From positions 372,001-436,000 of the forward strand of contig NZ_JAESVA010000005.1 in assembly GCF_020621385.1 (NCBI RefSeq): DNA of 64,000 bases, in the 5' to 3' direction. A model generated the notes under the pieces. That model ran no database searches, was not told the origin of the DNA, and worked only from the letters and a program-made list of their open reading frames with translations. Made by a program: the position numbers and the translations under genes. Each line of letters starts with the position of its first letter. The stretch's first letter is position 1. This document shows positions 17,081-26,004 of this stretch, piece after piece. This stretch comes from Acidisoma cellulosilyticum. Lineage in GTDB: Bacteria > Pseudomonadota > Alphaproteobacteria > Acetobacterales > Acetobacteraceae.

Positions 17081-17647
17081 ATGCCTGTCACGACCCTGGA
17101 TAAACAGACCGCTCTTATCCTCATCGATCTGCAGAAAGGCATTGTCGGACTTCCGTTGCTGCATCCGATCGACGGCATTTTGGCGAAGGCGCGTCTGCTG
17201 GCCGATGCGTTCCGGGCAAAGGGCTTGCCGGTCGTGCTGGTCAATGTCGATGGCAGCGCACCGGGACGGACCGAACGGGCGCGTCCGGAGCAAAACTGGC
17301 CCGAAGGCTGGACCGATTTCGTGCCGGAGATCGACCGGCGCCCGAGCGATATCGTGGTGACGAAACAGACCTGGGGCGCTTTCGCCAGCACGGATCTTGA
17401 CGCGCGGCTCAAGCGCCTCGGTGTCACGCAGGTCGTCATCCTGGGGATCGCGACCGGTGGCGGTGTCGAGTCAACGGCGCGTCAGGCCTATGAGCAGGGT
17501 TTCCATGTCACGCTTGCCATCGACGCCATGACCGACCGGCGCGCGGAAGCGCATGACTATTGCCTTGCCCATGTTTTTCCTCGGCTGGGTGAGACCGGCA
17601 CCACGCAGGCGATCATCGACCTGCTCGATACAAGGAATGCGTCATGA
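17081..17647 (+). CDS. isochorismatase-family hydrolase, catalytic Cys replaced by Gly
   Basis: 188 residues with the alpha/beta fold of cysteine/isochorismate hydrolases. Asp16 (LILIDLQ) and Lys95 (VVTKQTWGAF) of the usual triad are present. The position of the nucleophilic Cys in the ATxxCVE motif is Gly128 (ATGGGVEST). Gly at this place is known in true isochorismatases such as PhzD and in a common subfamily with a STNIGVEST motif, so the protein may use a non-covalent mechanism; amidase activity is unlikely. AAGGAAGGAG-like ribosome site. It overlaps the next gene by 4 bp. Confidence 0.82.
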   Translation: MPVTTLDKQTALILIDLQKGIVGLPLLHPIDGILAKARLLADAFRAKGLPVVLVNVDGSAPGRTERARPEQNWPEGWTDFVPEIDRRPSDIVVTKQTWGAFASTDLDARLKRLGVTQVVILGIATGGGVESTARQAYEQGFHVTLAIDAMTDRRAEAHDYCLAHVFPRLGETGTTQAIIDLLDTRNAS

Positions 17648-17976
17648 TCGGCGGCCATTTTCTGCTGACCTATTTCTTCGGCGGCGCCTTTCTGGCCAAT
17701 GCTGTGCCGCATACGGTCGCCGGCATGATGGGCCGGCCGTTTCAAAGCCCTTTCGCCAAGCCGCGCGGTGAGGGGTTTTCGTCCTCCACCGTCAATGTCC
17801 TCTGGGGCTTTTTCAATCTCATCATCGCCTATCTGCTGATCTGCCGTGTGGGGCAATTCGATCTGCGCAGCACGGCCGATGTGGTGGCGCTCGCGCTCGG
17901 GATGCTTGCCTTGTCACTATTCGCCGCCCGGCATTTCGGCCGCTTCAACGGCGGCAATAGGCCCGAGCGCGCGTGA
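17644..17976 (+). CDS. small integral membrane protein of unknown function
   Basis: 110 residues with three to four hydrophobic stretches (FLLTYFFGGAFLANAVPHTVAGM, VLWGFFNLIIAYLLI, VVALALGMLALSLFAA). Start ATG overlaps the previous stop (ATGA), and its own stop overlaps the MFS gene's GTG, so the three are translationally coupled. The HTVAGMMGRPFQSPFAKPRGEG loop looks conserved in kind but I cannot name the family. Confidence 0.7.
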   Translation: MIGGHFLLTYFFGGAFLANAVPHTVAGMMGRPFQSPFAKPRGEGFSSSTVNVLWGFFNLIIAYLLICRVGQFDLRSTADVVALALGMLALSLFAARHFGRFNGGNRPERA

Positions 17977-19214
17977 GCGATACCGCGCCCGGCGGCACCT
18001 TCCGGTCGCTCAGGGTCTATAATTACCGCGTCTGGGCCGGCGGTGCCGTCGTCTCCAATATCGGCACATGGATGCAGCGCACGGCGCAGGATTGGCTGGT
18101 GCTGACGCAATTGACGCATCACAATGCCGCGGCCGTCGGTATCGTCATGGGGCTGCAATTCGGCCCGCAGCTGTTGTGGCTGCCTTGGACCGGCTCCGCC
18201 GCCGATCGCTTCGACAAACGTCGGCTGCTGATGCTGACCCAGGCGGTGATGGGTTTTCTGGCCCTGGTGCTTGGTCTGCTGACCGTCACAGGCCAAGTCC
18301 GGCTATGGCAGGTCGATGTCTTTGCCTTTCTGTCCGGCACGGCGGCCGCCTTCGATGCGCCGGCAAGACAGACCTTTGTCGGTGAATTGGTGGGGGAGCG
18401 CGATCTGTCGAACGCGGTCTCGCTCAACTCCACCTCCTTCAACGGCGCGCGGATGGTGGGGCCGGCTTTGGCCGGCGTCATCATCGCATCCGTTGGCACC
18501 GGCTGGGCTTTCCTGCTCAACGGGTTGTCGTTCATCGGCGTGCTATTCTCGCTGACGCTGCTGCGTGTCGGCGATTTGCACGGACAGGCGCGGGCGGGAC
18601 GGGGAAAGGGCAGTTTCGCCGAAGGGGTGCGCTATGCCTGGAACCGGCCGGATCTGCGGGCGATCCTGATCATGCTGTCGTTGATCGGCACCTTCGGGCT
18701 GAATTTCCCGATCTTCATCTCAACCATGGCGGTCCGCGTCTTCCACGCCGATGCCGGCGGCTACGGCATGCTGTCCTCCATCATGGCGGTCGGCACCATG
18801 AGCGGCGCGTTGTTCGGCGCCAGCCGCGGCCGGGTCCGCTTTCGCTCGCTGCTGTTCGGCACGGCGATTTTCGGTGCCGGTTGCCTGGCTGCGGCCGTCT
18901 CGCCCGGGTATTGGTTTTTCGCGGCGGCCCTTGTCGTCATCGGCGTCGCGGCCTTGATCGTGACCAACGCCACCAATAGCCTGATGCAGCTCTCCACCGA
19001 ACCCGCCATGCGCGGCCGCGTGATGGCATTGCGCATTGGTATCGCGCTCGGCGGCACCTTTGTCGGTGCGCCAATGGTCGGTTGGGTCGCCGACAATTGG
19101 GGGCCGCGCTGGGCCATGGGCGTGGGGGCTGCCTCAGGCTTCGCCGCCGCGATGGTCGTGGCCTATGCCATGCTCCGCCGAATGCATCATGGGCTGACCG
19201 GCCCCGCCGTTTAG
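17973..19214 (+). CDS. MFS transporter, EntS-like (MFS_3) efflux type
   Basis: 413 residues, 12 hydrophobic helices. Features of the MFS_3 group: FRSLRVYNYRVWAGGAVVSNIGTWMQRTAQDWLVL at the N-terminus and RFDKRRLLM after helix 2. Members export siderophores or drugs; the substrate is unknown here. GTG start at 17973 overlaps the upstream small membrane protein. With MarR, the isochorismatase-like enzyme and the small membrane protein it forms a likely four-gene unit under MarR control. Confidence 0.87.
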   Translation: MSDTAPGGTFRSLRVYNYRVWAGGAVVSNIGTWMQRTAQDWLVLTQLTHHNAAAVGIVMGLQFGPQLLWLPWTGSAADRFDKRRLLMLTQAVMGFLALVLGLLTVTGQVRLWQVDVFAFLSGTAAAFDAPARQTFVGELVGERDLSNAVSLNSTSFNGARMVGPALAGVIIASVGTGWAFLLNGLSFIGVLFSLTLLRVGDLHGQARAGRGKGSFAEGVRYAWNRPDLRAILIMLSLIGTFGLNFPIFISTMAVRVFHADAGGYGMLSSIMAVGTMSGALFGASRGRVRFRSLLFGTAIFGAGCLAAAVSPGYWFFAAALVVIGVAALIVTNATNSLMQLSTEPAMRGRVMALRIGIALGGTFVGAPMVGWVADNWGPRWAMGVGAASGFAAAMVVAYAMLRRMHHGLTGPAV

Positions 19215-19289
19215 GGCTGGTGCGCCGCAGGCGTTGCGCTTACCGATAGCGGGATAAACGTCCTGCGACTCTGAGAGTTTCCGCATCTG

Positions 19290-20495
19290 ATGCTGCCCGC
19301 GACCGGACGGCTGGGCCGCCGCGACTGGCTCGATATCGCTGTGCTCGGCCTATCCCAGGTCCTGGGTTACGGCACGCTCTATTACAGCTTCAGTACCCTC
19401 GTTCCCGCCATGGCGCGCAGTTTCCACTGGCCGCGCGACTGGATTTTTGGCGCGCTCTCCCTGGCGTTTCTCGCTGGCGGCCTGGCATCGCCCTGGGTCG
19501 GGCGCTGGATCGATCGCGTCGGCGCCGGCCGGGTGATGAGTATCGGCTCGGTCGCGGCGGCAGTGTCCTTGGCAGCCTGCGCACTGGCGCCGACCGGCGC
19601 GCTTTTCGTGCCGGCGCTGATCGCCATGGGTTTGGCCTCCACACTCGTGCAATACGGCGCGGCCTTTCCCTTGCTGGTGCAGCGTCACCCGGCGACGGCG
19701 CGGGCCAGCATCGTCTATCTGACGCTGATCGCGGGCTTTTCCTCAACTTTGTTCTGGCCGCTGACAAGTTGGCTGGACCATATGATGACCTGGCGACAGG
19801 TCTATTTCATTTTTGCGGGCCTTAATCTTTTCCTTTGCCTGCCGCTGCATCTGTTTCTGTGCCGTCGCCCATCGGCAAGGCCCGAGTCCGCGGCCAACCC
19901 GCCGGCCCGCATTCTGGCATCGGCCTCGGGTCTATTGCCACCCCATGCGCGCATGCGTGGTTTCGTGCTGATGGCGGTTGCCTTCTCATTCCAGAGCTTC
20001 GTGGGCTCGGCGATCCTGGTGCATATGCTGCCGATGCTCGATGCCTTGGCCCTGGGGCCGGCGGCGGTTGCCGTCAGCGCCCTGTTCGGCCCCGCCCAGG
20101 TCGCCAGTCGCTTCATCAACCTGGTCTTCGGAAAAGATATGCCGCAGCTGACACTGGCGACGATCTCGGCTGCGCTCTTTCCGGTCGCGCTGGTCGCACT
20201 TTGCCTGACCGCGCCATCCTTTGCCGGTGCCATGCTCTTCGCCGTCCTGTTCGGCATCGGCGGCGGGCTGAACAGTATCGTCGCCGGGACGCTGCCTTTG
20301 GCGCTGTTCGGGGCGGAGGGCTACGGCGCCCGCCAGGGCAAGATCATGTCCGTCCGCCTTGTGGTGGGCGCCATTGCGCCTTTCGCCTTTGCCGTCATGA
20401 CGGATCGCATCGGCATCACGCCCACGCTTCTGACCATGGCCGTCATAGAACTCGGCGCCGTTGCCGGTTTCGCGATGATCGCCCGGCTGGTCTGA
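19290..20495 (+). CDS. MFS transporter
   Basis: 401 residues, 12 predicted helices, with the motif-A-like loop WVGRWIDRVGAGRVM between helices 2 and 3. It resembles the group of 12-helix MFS proteins with an N-terminal LGYGTLYYSFSTLVPAM helix, often annotated as oxalate/formate- or arabinose-efflux-like. Start ATG 19290, 75 bp after the previous MFS gene, weak ribosome site. Probably a separate unit; it is followed by a MITE-like element. Confidence 0.85.
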   Translation: MLPATGRLGRRDWLDIAVLGLSQVLGYGTLYYSFSTLVPAMARSFHWPRDWIFGALSLAFLAGGLASPWVGRWIDRVGAGRVMSIGSVAAAVSLAACALAPTGALFVPALIAMGLASTLVQYGAAFPLLVQRHPATARASIVYLTLIAGFSSTLFWPLTSWLDHMMTWRQVYFIFAGLNLFLCLPLHLFLCRRPSARPESAANPPARILASASGLLPPHARMRGFVLMAVAFSFQSFVGSAILVHMLPMLDALALGPAAVAVSALFGPAQVASRFINLVFGKDMPQLTLATISAALFPVALVALCLTAPSFAGAMLFAVLFGIGGGLNSIVAGTLPLALFGAEGYGARQGKIMSVRLVVGAIAPFAFAVMTDRIGITPTLLTMAVIELGAVAGFAMIARLV

Positions 20496-20511
20496 TCCCT
20501 GACCGGTCTCT

Positions 20512-20671
20512 AGAGTCCGTCAGGTTTAGGTTGAAACGACCCGTTGCCCCGTCATGGCCGGGCTTGACCCGGTCATCCAGTCCTTGGGCGCCCCAACGAA
20601 TGGATGCCCGGCTCTGGGGCCGGGCATGACGATATTAGGGACAAGCTTCAGTTAAAATCAGACAAACTCTA
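20512..20671 (+). repeat. MITE-like dispersed repeat, copy C (with internal REP-like palindrome)
   Basis: 160 bp with ends AGAGTCCGTCAGGTTTAG (20512-20529) and TTAAAATCAGACAAACTCTA (20652-20671). The interior differs from copies A, B and D: it holds GTCATGGCCGGGCTTGACCC facing GGGCCGGGCATGAC, the REP-like type also seen at the right end of the window. Its last three bases CTA form the stop codon (TAG on the minus strand) of the diguanylate cyclase gene. Confidence 0.75.
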
Positions 20672-21613
20672 ATGCGCGGCGATAATATGCTCGCGGAGTT
20701 CGGCATGGGTGAAAGCCCGGCCGATCACCCGGTTCCGGCCCGCATTCTTGGCGAGATAAAGTTGCCGGTCGGCGGCATTGATCCAGGCTTCCGGCGGGAT
20801 ATCCAGCGTGCAAGGGGCGGTCGCGACGCCCAGGCTCACCGTCACGAAGGCCGCGGTATCGGAGGCATCATGCGGAATGCCGAGAGCCGAGACCCGCATG
20901 CTGATCGTCTCGGCGATCTCCATCGCTTCCTCATGCCCGATATCGGGCAGGATGCAGGCGAATTCCTCGCCGCCATAGCGCACCGTCACATCGGCCGCGC
21001 GTCTGGCCGCCCGGTGCAAGGTCGCTGCCACCTGCACGATGCAGCGGTCTCCGACCATATGGCCGTAAAGGTCGTTGAAGCGCTTGAAGAAGTCGATATC
21101 GAGGATGATGACAGAAAGCAGGCCGCCGGTCACGGATAGGCGTCTGGTTTCCCGCGCCAGGCTCTGCTCAAGCTGCCGACGGTTGCCAAGCCCGGTGAGC
21201 GCATCCGTCACGGCCAGCGTCGCCAGCTGATCGCGCATGCGCTTCAGTTCAAGATGGTTGCGCACCCGCGCCTGCACGATGGCGGGGGAGATCGGCTTGG
21301 CGATGTAGTCGATCGCGCCGAGCGCGAGACCTTCCAGCTCCGCCCCCTCATGGCCCAAGGCGGTCGTGAAAATGATAGGAATATCGGCGAGCAAGGAATC
21401 GGATTTGATATGCTTGCAGACCTCATAGCCATTGGTGCCGGGCATCAGCACGTCGAGCAGCACAAGATCCGGCATCACGTTGCGCAGCAGTTCGTAGACT
21501 TCGTCGGCCGAGGTCGCGAAGCTGATGTCGTAGTCATCTTCCAGGGCAGCGCTGAGAATCTCGATATTGGAGACTTCGTCATCGACGATCAGAATGACAG
21601 GGCGCTTGTTCAT
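20669..21613 (-). CDS. response regulator with GGDEF domain (diguanylate cyclase, PleD/WspR-like)
   Basis: 314 residues. Receiver domain 1-120 with phospho-acceptor Asp54 (LVLLDVLMPG) and KP at 106-107; GGDEF domain about 130-300 with active GGEEF at 214-218. The product inhibition site RxxD (RAAD, 205-208) lies exactly five residues upstream, so feedback by cyclic di-GMP is expected. It should make c-di-GMP on phosphorylation. The start overlaps the stop of the upstream hybrid kinase (ATGA), so that kinase is its likely partner. The last codon is provided by an inserted repeat. Confidence 0.93.
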   Translation of the reverse strand: MNKRPVILIVDDEVSNIEILSAALEDDYDISFATSADEVYELLRNVMPDLVLLDVLMPGTNGYEVCKHIKSDSLLADIPIIFTTALGHEGAELEGLALGAIDYIAKPISPAIVQARVRNHLELKRMRDQLATLAVTDALTGLGNRRQLEQSLARETRRLSVTGGLLSVIILDIDFFKRFNDLYGHMVGDRCIVQVAATLHRAARRAADVTVRYGGEEFACILPDIGHEEAMEIAETISMRVSALGIPHDASDTAAFVTVSLGVATAPCTLDIPPEAWINAADRQLYLAKNAGRNRVIGRAFTHAELREHIIAAH

Positions 21614-24474
21614 GGCAATATGTCCTCGGGCACCACGGCGGATGCCGTCAACTCCTCAAGATAGGCAAGTGCCTTGGGGTAATCGAGAGCGGACAGCGCC
21701 TGCCGGATGGGATCAAGCCGCAGACCTTCAGGCGAATTGCCCAGACGTGCCTCGACGGTTTCGAACATTTTCCGCGCCTTCAGGCTGCGTCTTTGCAGAA
21801 GCTGTTGCAGCTCGGCCAGTTCGGACGCGACCGGCGTATAGTCCAGCGTGCCGGCGCGCAGCAAAGCCGGTGCCACGGGCGCGACAGGGGATTGGCTGCG
21901 CAGGCTTTGCGCGGCGGCGATGGCGGGCTTCATGGCCTCGTCCAGGCGCTGCGTCAGTCGGGGCAGGTCGTCCAGGACTCGCTTGGCGAGCGCGTCTTCC
22001 AATTGCCGCGCGCATTCCGCGACGTCGCGAATTTCCAGCGCGCCGGCGGTGCCCTTCAATGTATGGGCGCTCCTCCGGGCCTCGTCCCATTCGCGGTCGG
22101 TGATCTGGTTCTCCAGCACCGACACGGCATCCGCGAATTTATAGCTGAAATCGATGATCAGCTTGCGCAGCAGTTTCCGTCGGCCGTTCAGACGCGCCAG
22201 CGCCGTGCCGAGATCGAAGGGCGGCAGCTCCGCCGGCAGCATGTCGTCGGCAAGCTGCGGCGGTGCGACCTCCGCTGCGGGTGCGGGTGCGGCCGCCGTG
22301 GCGGCTGTCCTGTCACGGCCGCCGGGCCTGAGCCAGCGCGACAGCTTTTCCAGCAGCAGCGGCGGTTCGATCGGCTTGGTCGAATGGTCGTTCATGCCGG
22401 CATCCAGGCAGTTCTGCCGCTCCTGCTCATAGGCATGGGCGGTCATCGCGATGATCGGCAGGTCTGTCGCCGAGAAGGTCTGCCGGATGCGCTTGGTCGC
22501 CTCTATCCCGTCCATCTCGGGCATCTGCACATCCATCAGAACGGCATCATAGCGCGTCGGCGCGGCCTCGATCATCTCGCAGGCAATGCGCCCGTTCTCT
22601 GCCTGCTCCACCACCAGACCGGCATCGGTCAGGATTTCATAGGCCAGTTCGCGGTTGATCTCGTTATCTTCGACGAGCAGCAGAACGGCACCGCGATAGG
22701 GGGCGGCGATCATCACCGTTTCTTCCGGTGCCATCGTCTGCCGTAGTTCCTCGCTGCCAAAGATCGCGGCCAGGGTTTCCAGAAGAATATCGGTATCCAA
22801 CGGCTTGACGAGGAAGGCCGCGATACCGGCGGCACCGGCGGCGGTGATGGCTTCTTCGCGACTATAGGCCGTCACCATCATGATCGTCGGCATTTTGGGA
22901 ATGCTATGATCCTGACGCATCTGATTGACCGTCTCGATGCCGTCCAGCCCGGGCATGCGCCAGTCGAGCAGAACGAGGTCGAAGGGTTTGCCGCTGCTAT
23001 TCGCGGTGCGCAGCATGCTCAAAGCCTCGCTGCCGGACGCGGCCAGATCCAATTGGCTGAACCAGGGGCTGAGGGTTTCGGACAAAATCTCGCGCGAGCC
23101 GGCATTATCATCCGCGATCAGAACGCGCAGGTTGCGCAGCTGACTGAGGGTCGCGTTAGAGGGCGCGGCGATCTTGGTGGACAAGGACAAGCGCGCGGTG
23201 AAGGAGAATTGGCTGCCGATACCCTGCTGGCTTTGCACGGTCAGCGTGCCGCCCATCAACTCCACCAGCTGGCGGCTGATGGAAAGGCCCAGACCGGTGC
23301 CGCCGAAGCGCCGGGTCATGGAGGTATCGGCCTGGGTGAAGGCCGTGAAGAGCTGGTTCACCTGGGCCGGCGTCATGCCGATGCCGCTGTCCCGCACTGA
23401 GAATTCCAGCAGCAGGTCGTCGCCTTCCTGCCGGATCACCCGCACCGAGAATTGCACATGCCCGGCATCGGTGAATTTGATGGCGTTGCTGACGAGGTTG
23501 GTCACCACCTGGTTCAGCCGCAGCGGGTCGCCGATCACCGTATCCGGCGTATCGGCGCTGATGTTGAACTCAAGCTCGATATTCTTCTCGACAGCGCGCA
23601 GCGCCAGCATCTGCCGCACGGAATCAAGCGAATGGCGCAGCTGGAAGCTCGTCCGCTCCAAGACCAGCTTGCCGGCTTCGATTTTGGAGAAGTCGAGAAT
23701 GTCGTTGATGAGATCGAGCAGGCTGGTCGTCGCCGATTTGATCTTGACCAGATAGTCCCGCTGCTTGGGCGTCATTTCCGTGCGCAGCGCCAGATGGCTG
23801 AAGCCGAGGATGGCGTTCATCGGTGTGCGGATTTCATGGCTCATATTTGCCAGGAACAAGGATTTGGCGATGCTCGCCGCCTGGGCGTCCTTCGTCCGCT
23901 CGGCGACCGTTTCCTCCAGCGTCTCGTTATGGCGCTGGATCTCCGCGCTCATCTGCTCGACGCGGGCGAAGCTTTCCACCAGCCGGTTGCTGACCCACAT
24001 CAGCACGCTGCCTTCCAGCAAGACGATGACCGCATGGAAGACGACACGCGCGATACCGCCGCCATTCGGAAAGACCGCAAAGGGCAGCAGCAGATCGAGT
24101 GCCAGATGATGAAGCATAATGGCGACAGAGGCGAGCAGGATGGCCCGCCAGTCGCACCAGGCAATCAGCAGCGCCAGACATGCGAAGAAATACATATGCA
24201 TGTCGATCTGCCAGGGATTGCCGCGCAGCAGATAGACGAGAAGCGCCGGCTCCCCCACCAACGCTACGGCCGAGATATAGCGCGTGGCCGGGCCGATGCC
24301 GCTCATCTTCCAGCTCAGATGATAGGCGCCGGCCAGAACCACGGCGAAAAGCGTCGGCAGCAGGATCGGCTCGCCGAGACCCCAGGATACGATGACGATT
24401 ATCGGCACGTGACCCCAGAGCATCAGGGCCATCAGCTGTCCGAATCGGGTCCTGAGAGCGAGGATCTCAGCCAT
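21610..24474 (-). CDS. hybrid sensor histidine kinase (membrane domain-HisKA-HATPase-REC-REC-Hpt)
   Basis: 954 residues. About six hydrophobic helices in 1-165, a coiled linker 165-205, HisKA with phospho-His213 (NMSHEIRTPMN), HATPase with RLNQVVTNLVSNAIKF (about 319-334) and GGTGLGLSIS (391-400). A first receiver has Asp504 (LLDWRMPG), a second has Asp648 (LMDVQMPEMDG). A C-terminal Hpt domain has His804 (SAHTLKGTAG). This is a complete internal phosphorelay, probably passing phosphate to the coupled GGDEF regulator. No periplasmic sensor domain is evident; the helices may sense directly. Start ATG 24474 is one base after the stop of the small upstream gene. Confidence 0.93.
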   Translation of the reverse strand: MAEILALRTRFGQLMALMLWGHVPIIVIVSWGLGEPILLPTLFAVVLAGAYHLSWKMSGIGPATRYISAVALVGEPALLVYLLRGNPWQIDMHMYFFACLALLIAWCDWRAILLASVAIMLHHLALDLLLPFAVFPNGGGIARVVFHAVIVLLEGSVLMWVSNRLVESFARVEQMSAEIQRHNETLEETVAERTKDAQAASIAKSLFLANMSHEIRTPMNAILGFSHLALRTEMTPKQRDYLVKIKSATTSLLDLINDILDFSKIEAGKLVLERTSFQLRHSLDSVRQMLALRAVEKNIELEFNISADTPDTVIGDPLRLNQVVTNLVSNAIKFTDAGHVQFSVRVIRQEGDDLLLEFSVRDSGIGMTPAQVNQLFTAFTQADTSMTRRFGGTGLGLSISRQLVELMGGTLTVQSQQGIGSQFSFTARLSLSTKIAAPSNATLSQLRNLRVLIADDNAGSREILSETLSPWFSQLDLAASGSEALSMLRTANSSGKPFDLVLLDWRMPGLDGIETVNQMRQDHSIPKMPTIMMVTAYSREEAITAAGAAGIAAFLVKPLDTDILLETLAAIFGSEELRQTMAPEETVMIAAPYRGAVLLLVEDNEINRELAYEILTDAGLVVEQAENGRIACEMIEAAPTRYDAVLMDVQMPEMDGIEATKRIRQTFSATDLPIIAMTAHAYEQERQNCLDAGMNDHSTKPIEPPLLLEKLSRWLRPGGRDRTAATAAAPAPAAEVAPPQLADDMLPAELPPFDLGTALARLNGRRKLLRKLIIDFSYKFADAVSVLENQITDREWDEARRSAHTLKGTAGALEIRDVAECARQLEDALAKRVLDDLPRLTQRLDEAMKPAIAAAQSLRSQSPVAPVAPALLRAGTLDYTPVASELAELQQLLQRRSLKARKMFETVEARLGNSPEGLRLDPIRQALSALDYPKALAYLEELTASAVVPEDILP

Positions 24475-24475
24475 G

Positions 24476-24886
24476 TCAAAAGCCTTGGGGTTGCGGCGCG
24501 GACAGACAGCCGTGCGCGGCGATGGGGTTGATCACAAGCCAGGCGCCGGCGCGGTACAGGGCAGCGACGAAATCAGGTCGGTCGGAGGTTACGATGAAAA
24601 TATTTCGCAGACCGCCGGCATCGACAAGCGCGCCGCCGGCACGGCCGACAAGGGCCGCCGCCTGCAAGGCGCCGTCCCATGGCGGCAGTACGATCGCGAC
24701 TTCCTTTTGTCCCGGACGCGGTTGCGCGACGAGGAGCAGGATAGCCAAGACCGAGACAAGAAGAAGCAGACCGGCGGGCAGCAGATGTTTCCAGCTTGGC
24801 GCAGGGTCGGCCGGGGCAGGGCGCCGGCTGAGGGCGATTTTCCCTTGCGGTCTAGGCCGATCCGGTAGGACGCCAGCTTGGATCAT
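24476..24886 (-). CDS. small membrane-anchored protein upstream of the kinase, unknown function
   Basis: 136 residues: basic N-terminal tail, one transmembrane helix (HLLPAGLLLLVSVLAILLLV, about 34-53), then a roughly 80-residue outside segment with AIVLPPWDGALQAAAL and the C-terminal pattern GAWLVINPIAAHGC. I recall similar small proteins beside alphaproteobacterial sensor kinases, but know no assigned function. Its stop is one base from the kinase start, so it is co-translated. It could be an accessory input or a redox-active partner through its lone Cys. Confidence 0.7.
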   Translation of the reverse strand: MIQAGVLPDRPRPQGKIALSRRPAPADPAPSWKHLLPAGLLLLVSVLAILLLVAQPRPGQKEVAIVLPPWDGALQAAALVGRAGGALVDAGGLRNIFIVTSDRPDFVAALYRAGAWLVINPIAAHGCLSAPQPQGF

Positions 24887-25278
24887 CGGACGCGCAAGTC
24901 TCCCGCAGCGGCTTCGGCCGGCGTTACAGCGTTAAAAACAGACCAGTCAGGGTGTAGAGGGTTCATAAAGCAACCGGATTAACCCACTTGGCTAGGTGGT
25001 GTTAGCTGGGCTTCATCAAAAACTCATCTGAAATTTCGCACGCCCCGGCTGTCCCGCGCTTTTCGAAAACGAGGGAGACCAAGGACTAGGGAAATTTTGG
25101 TGTTTTTGGAGAGGGAAACAGCCGGCCTAGAGCATCTTCACACAGTCAGATGGAATCATCTGACTGTGTGAAGATGCTCGCAAAAACAATAACCTAGAGC
25201 GGTATCTGTGAGCGTAAGCGAGCAGGAAACGCTTTAGGGCCGGATAGACGAGGCGATCTTTCCGGGTCTTGGCGCGGA
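24887..25278. other. intergenic region with palindromic repeat
   Basis: 392 bp. It should contain the promoter of the leftward kinase operon near 24900-25000. The right part is filled by a composite palindromic repeat (25127-25237) that may terminate the leftward lipoprotein gene. No plausible gene is seen. Confidence 0.6.
25127..25237 (+). repeat. composite palindromic repeat, copy 2
   Basis: 111 bp, matching 12691-12797. The first block is a perfect 23-bp stem (25130-25152 with 25157-25179) around the loop GAAT. The second block begins AGAGCGGTATCTGTGAGCG and ends GAAACGCTTTAG. It lies downstream of the lipoprotein gene, so it can act as a strong hairpin in that transcript. Confidence 0.85.
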
Positions 25279-25977
25279 TCAGCTTTCCTCGTCGGTCGGC
25301 CAGACCCATCCGGCCGAGCGGTAATAGCGATGCAATTGCTTCACGATGGCGGTCGCGGTGCTGTTCGTGGGTTTGCTCAGCCCGCCGTTCAGATTCGTCA
25401 CGACGTCGATGCCGCCGCCGATGGCAAGGTGAATAAGATTGCCGGTGGCAAGTGCGATGCCGCCGGGCAGGATCAGCCCCGGCTTGATGCCGGTATCGCT
25501 GGCCGTATCGAAGGCAGTGAGGGACGAATGCGCTGACGGCAGGGTGGTTTCCAGATCGGCGCGCGCCTCCAGCTTGGCGCTGCCCATGCCGAAGCCGATC
25601 AGGAAACGCTCGGCGCGGCTGCCGGGGTCCGCCTGCTGGATCGAGACATGCAGTACGGCCGCGCCCGGTCGCGCGCTGCCTGCTGTGTAGGGGATGGCCG
25701 CGATATGCGCCTTGCCGAGCCGTCTCACCACCGCTGCCTGCAATTGCGGTGCGACAGCGGCCGCTGCCCTTGTCTGATCCGCGTTCGGCATCGGCGCGGT
25801 ATCGACCGCGACGAGGATTTCGCTCGGTGCCGGGGTGGTGGTGCTGACCGAGGCGATATTGCTGACATGCGCGCCGGCGCAGGATGACAGCAAAAACAGC
25901 GACAGGCCGGCCAGCGCGGCGCGGCCAGGCTTCCGTTTAAGGGCAGCGGGCATCGTCTTGGGAAGTGAGTCTTGCAT
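25279..25977 (-). CDS. lipoprotein, DUF4410-like
   Basis: 232 residues. Lipobox LFLLSSC about residue 34 after a basic N-terminus and hydrophobic helix, so it is probably lipid-anchored in the envelope. The mature part shows the pattern of DUF4410 proteins: a central VLHVSIQQADPGSRAERFLIGFGMGSAKLEARADLET and a Gly-rich IKPGLILPGGIALATGNLIHLAIGG. Function unknown. I chose ATG 25977 because AGGGA lies 6 bp upstream and because the candidate ECF promoter at 26005-26032 would start transcription near 25998, excluding the longer frame. Confidence 0.75.
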   Translation of the reverse strand: MQDSLPKTMPAALKRKPGRAALAGLSLFLLSSCAGAHVSNIASVSTTTPAPSEILVAVDTAPMPNADQTRAAAAVAPQLQAAVVRRLGKAHIAAIPYTAGSARPGAAVLHVSIQQADPGSRAERFLIGFGMGSAKLEARADLETTLPSAHSSLTAFDTASDTGIKPGLILPGGIALATGNLIHLAIGGGIDVVTNLNGGLSKPTNSTATAIVKQLHRYYRSAGWVWPTDEES

Positions 25978-26004
25978 GCGAGGTCCCTGCGTCATCATGA
26001 ATTA

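Noticed and set aside
17081-19214. Siderophore cluster suggested by isochorismatase-like and EntS-like genes
   Set aside because: No non-ribosomal synthetase, isochorismate synthase or receptor gene is nearby; a MarR-controlled efflux unit explains the genes better.
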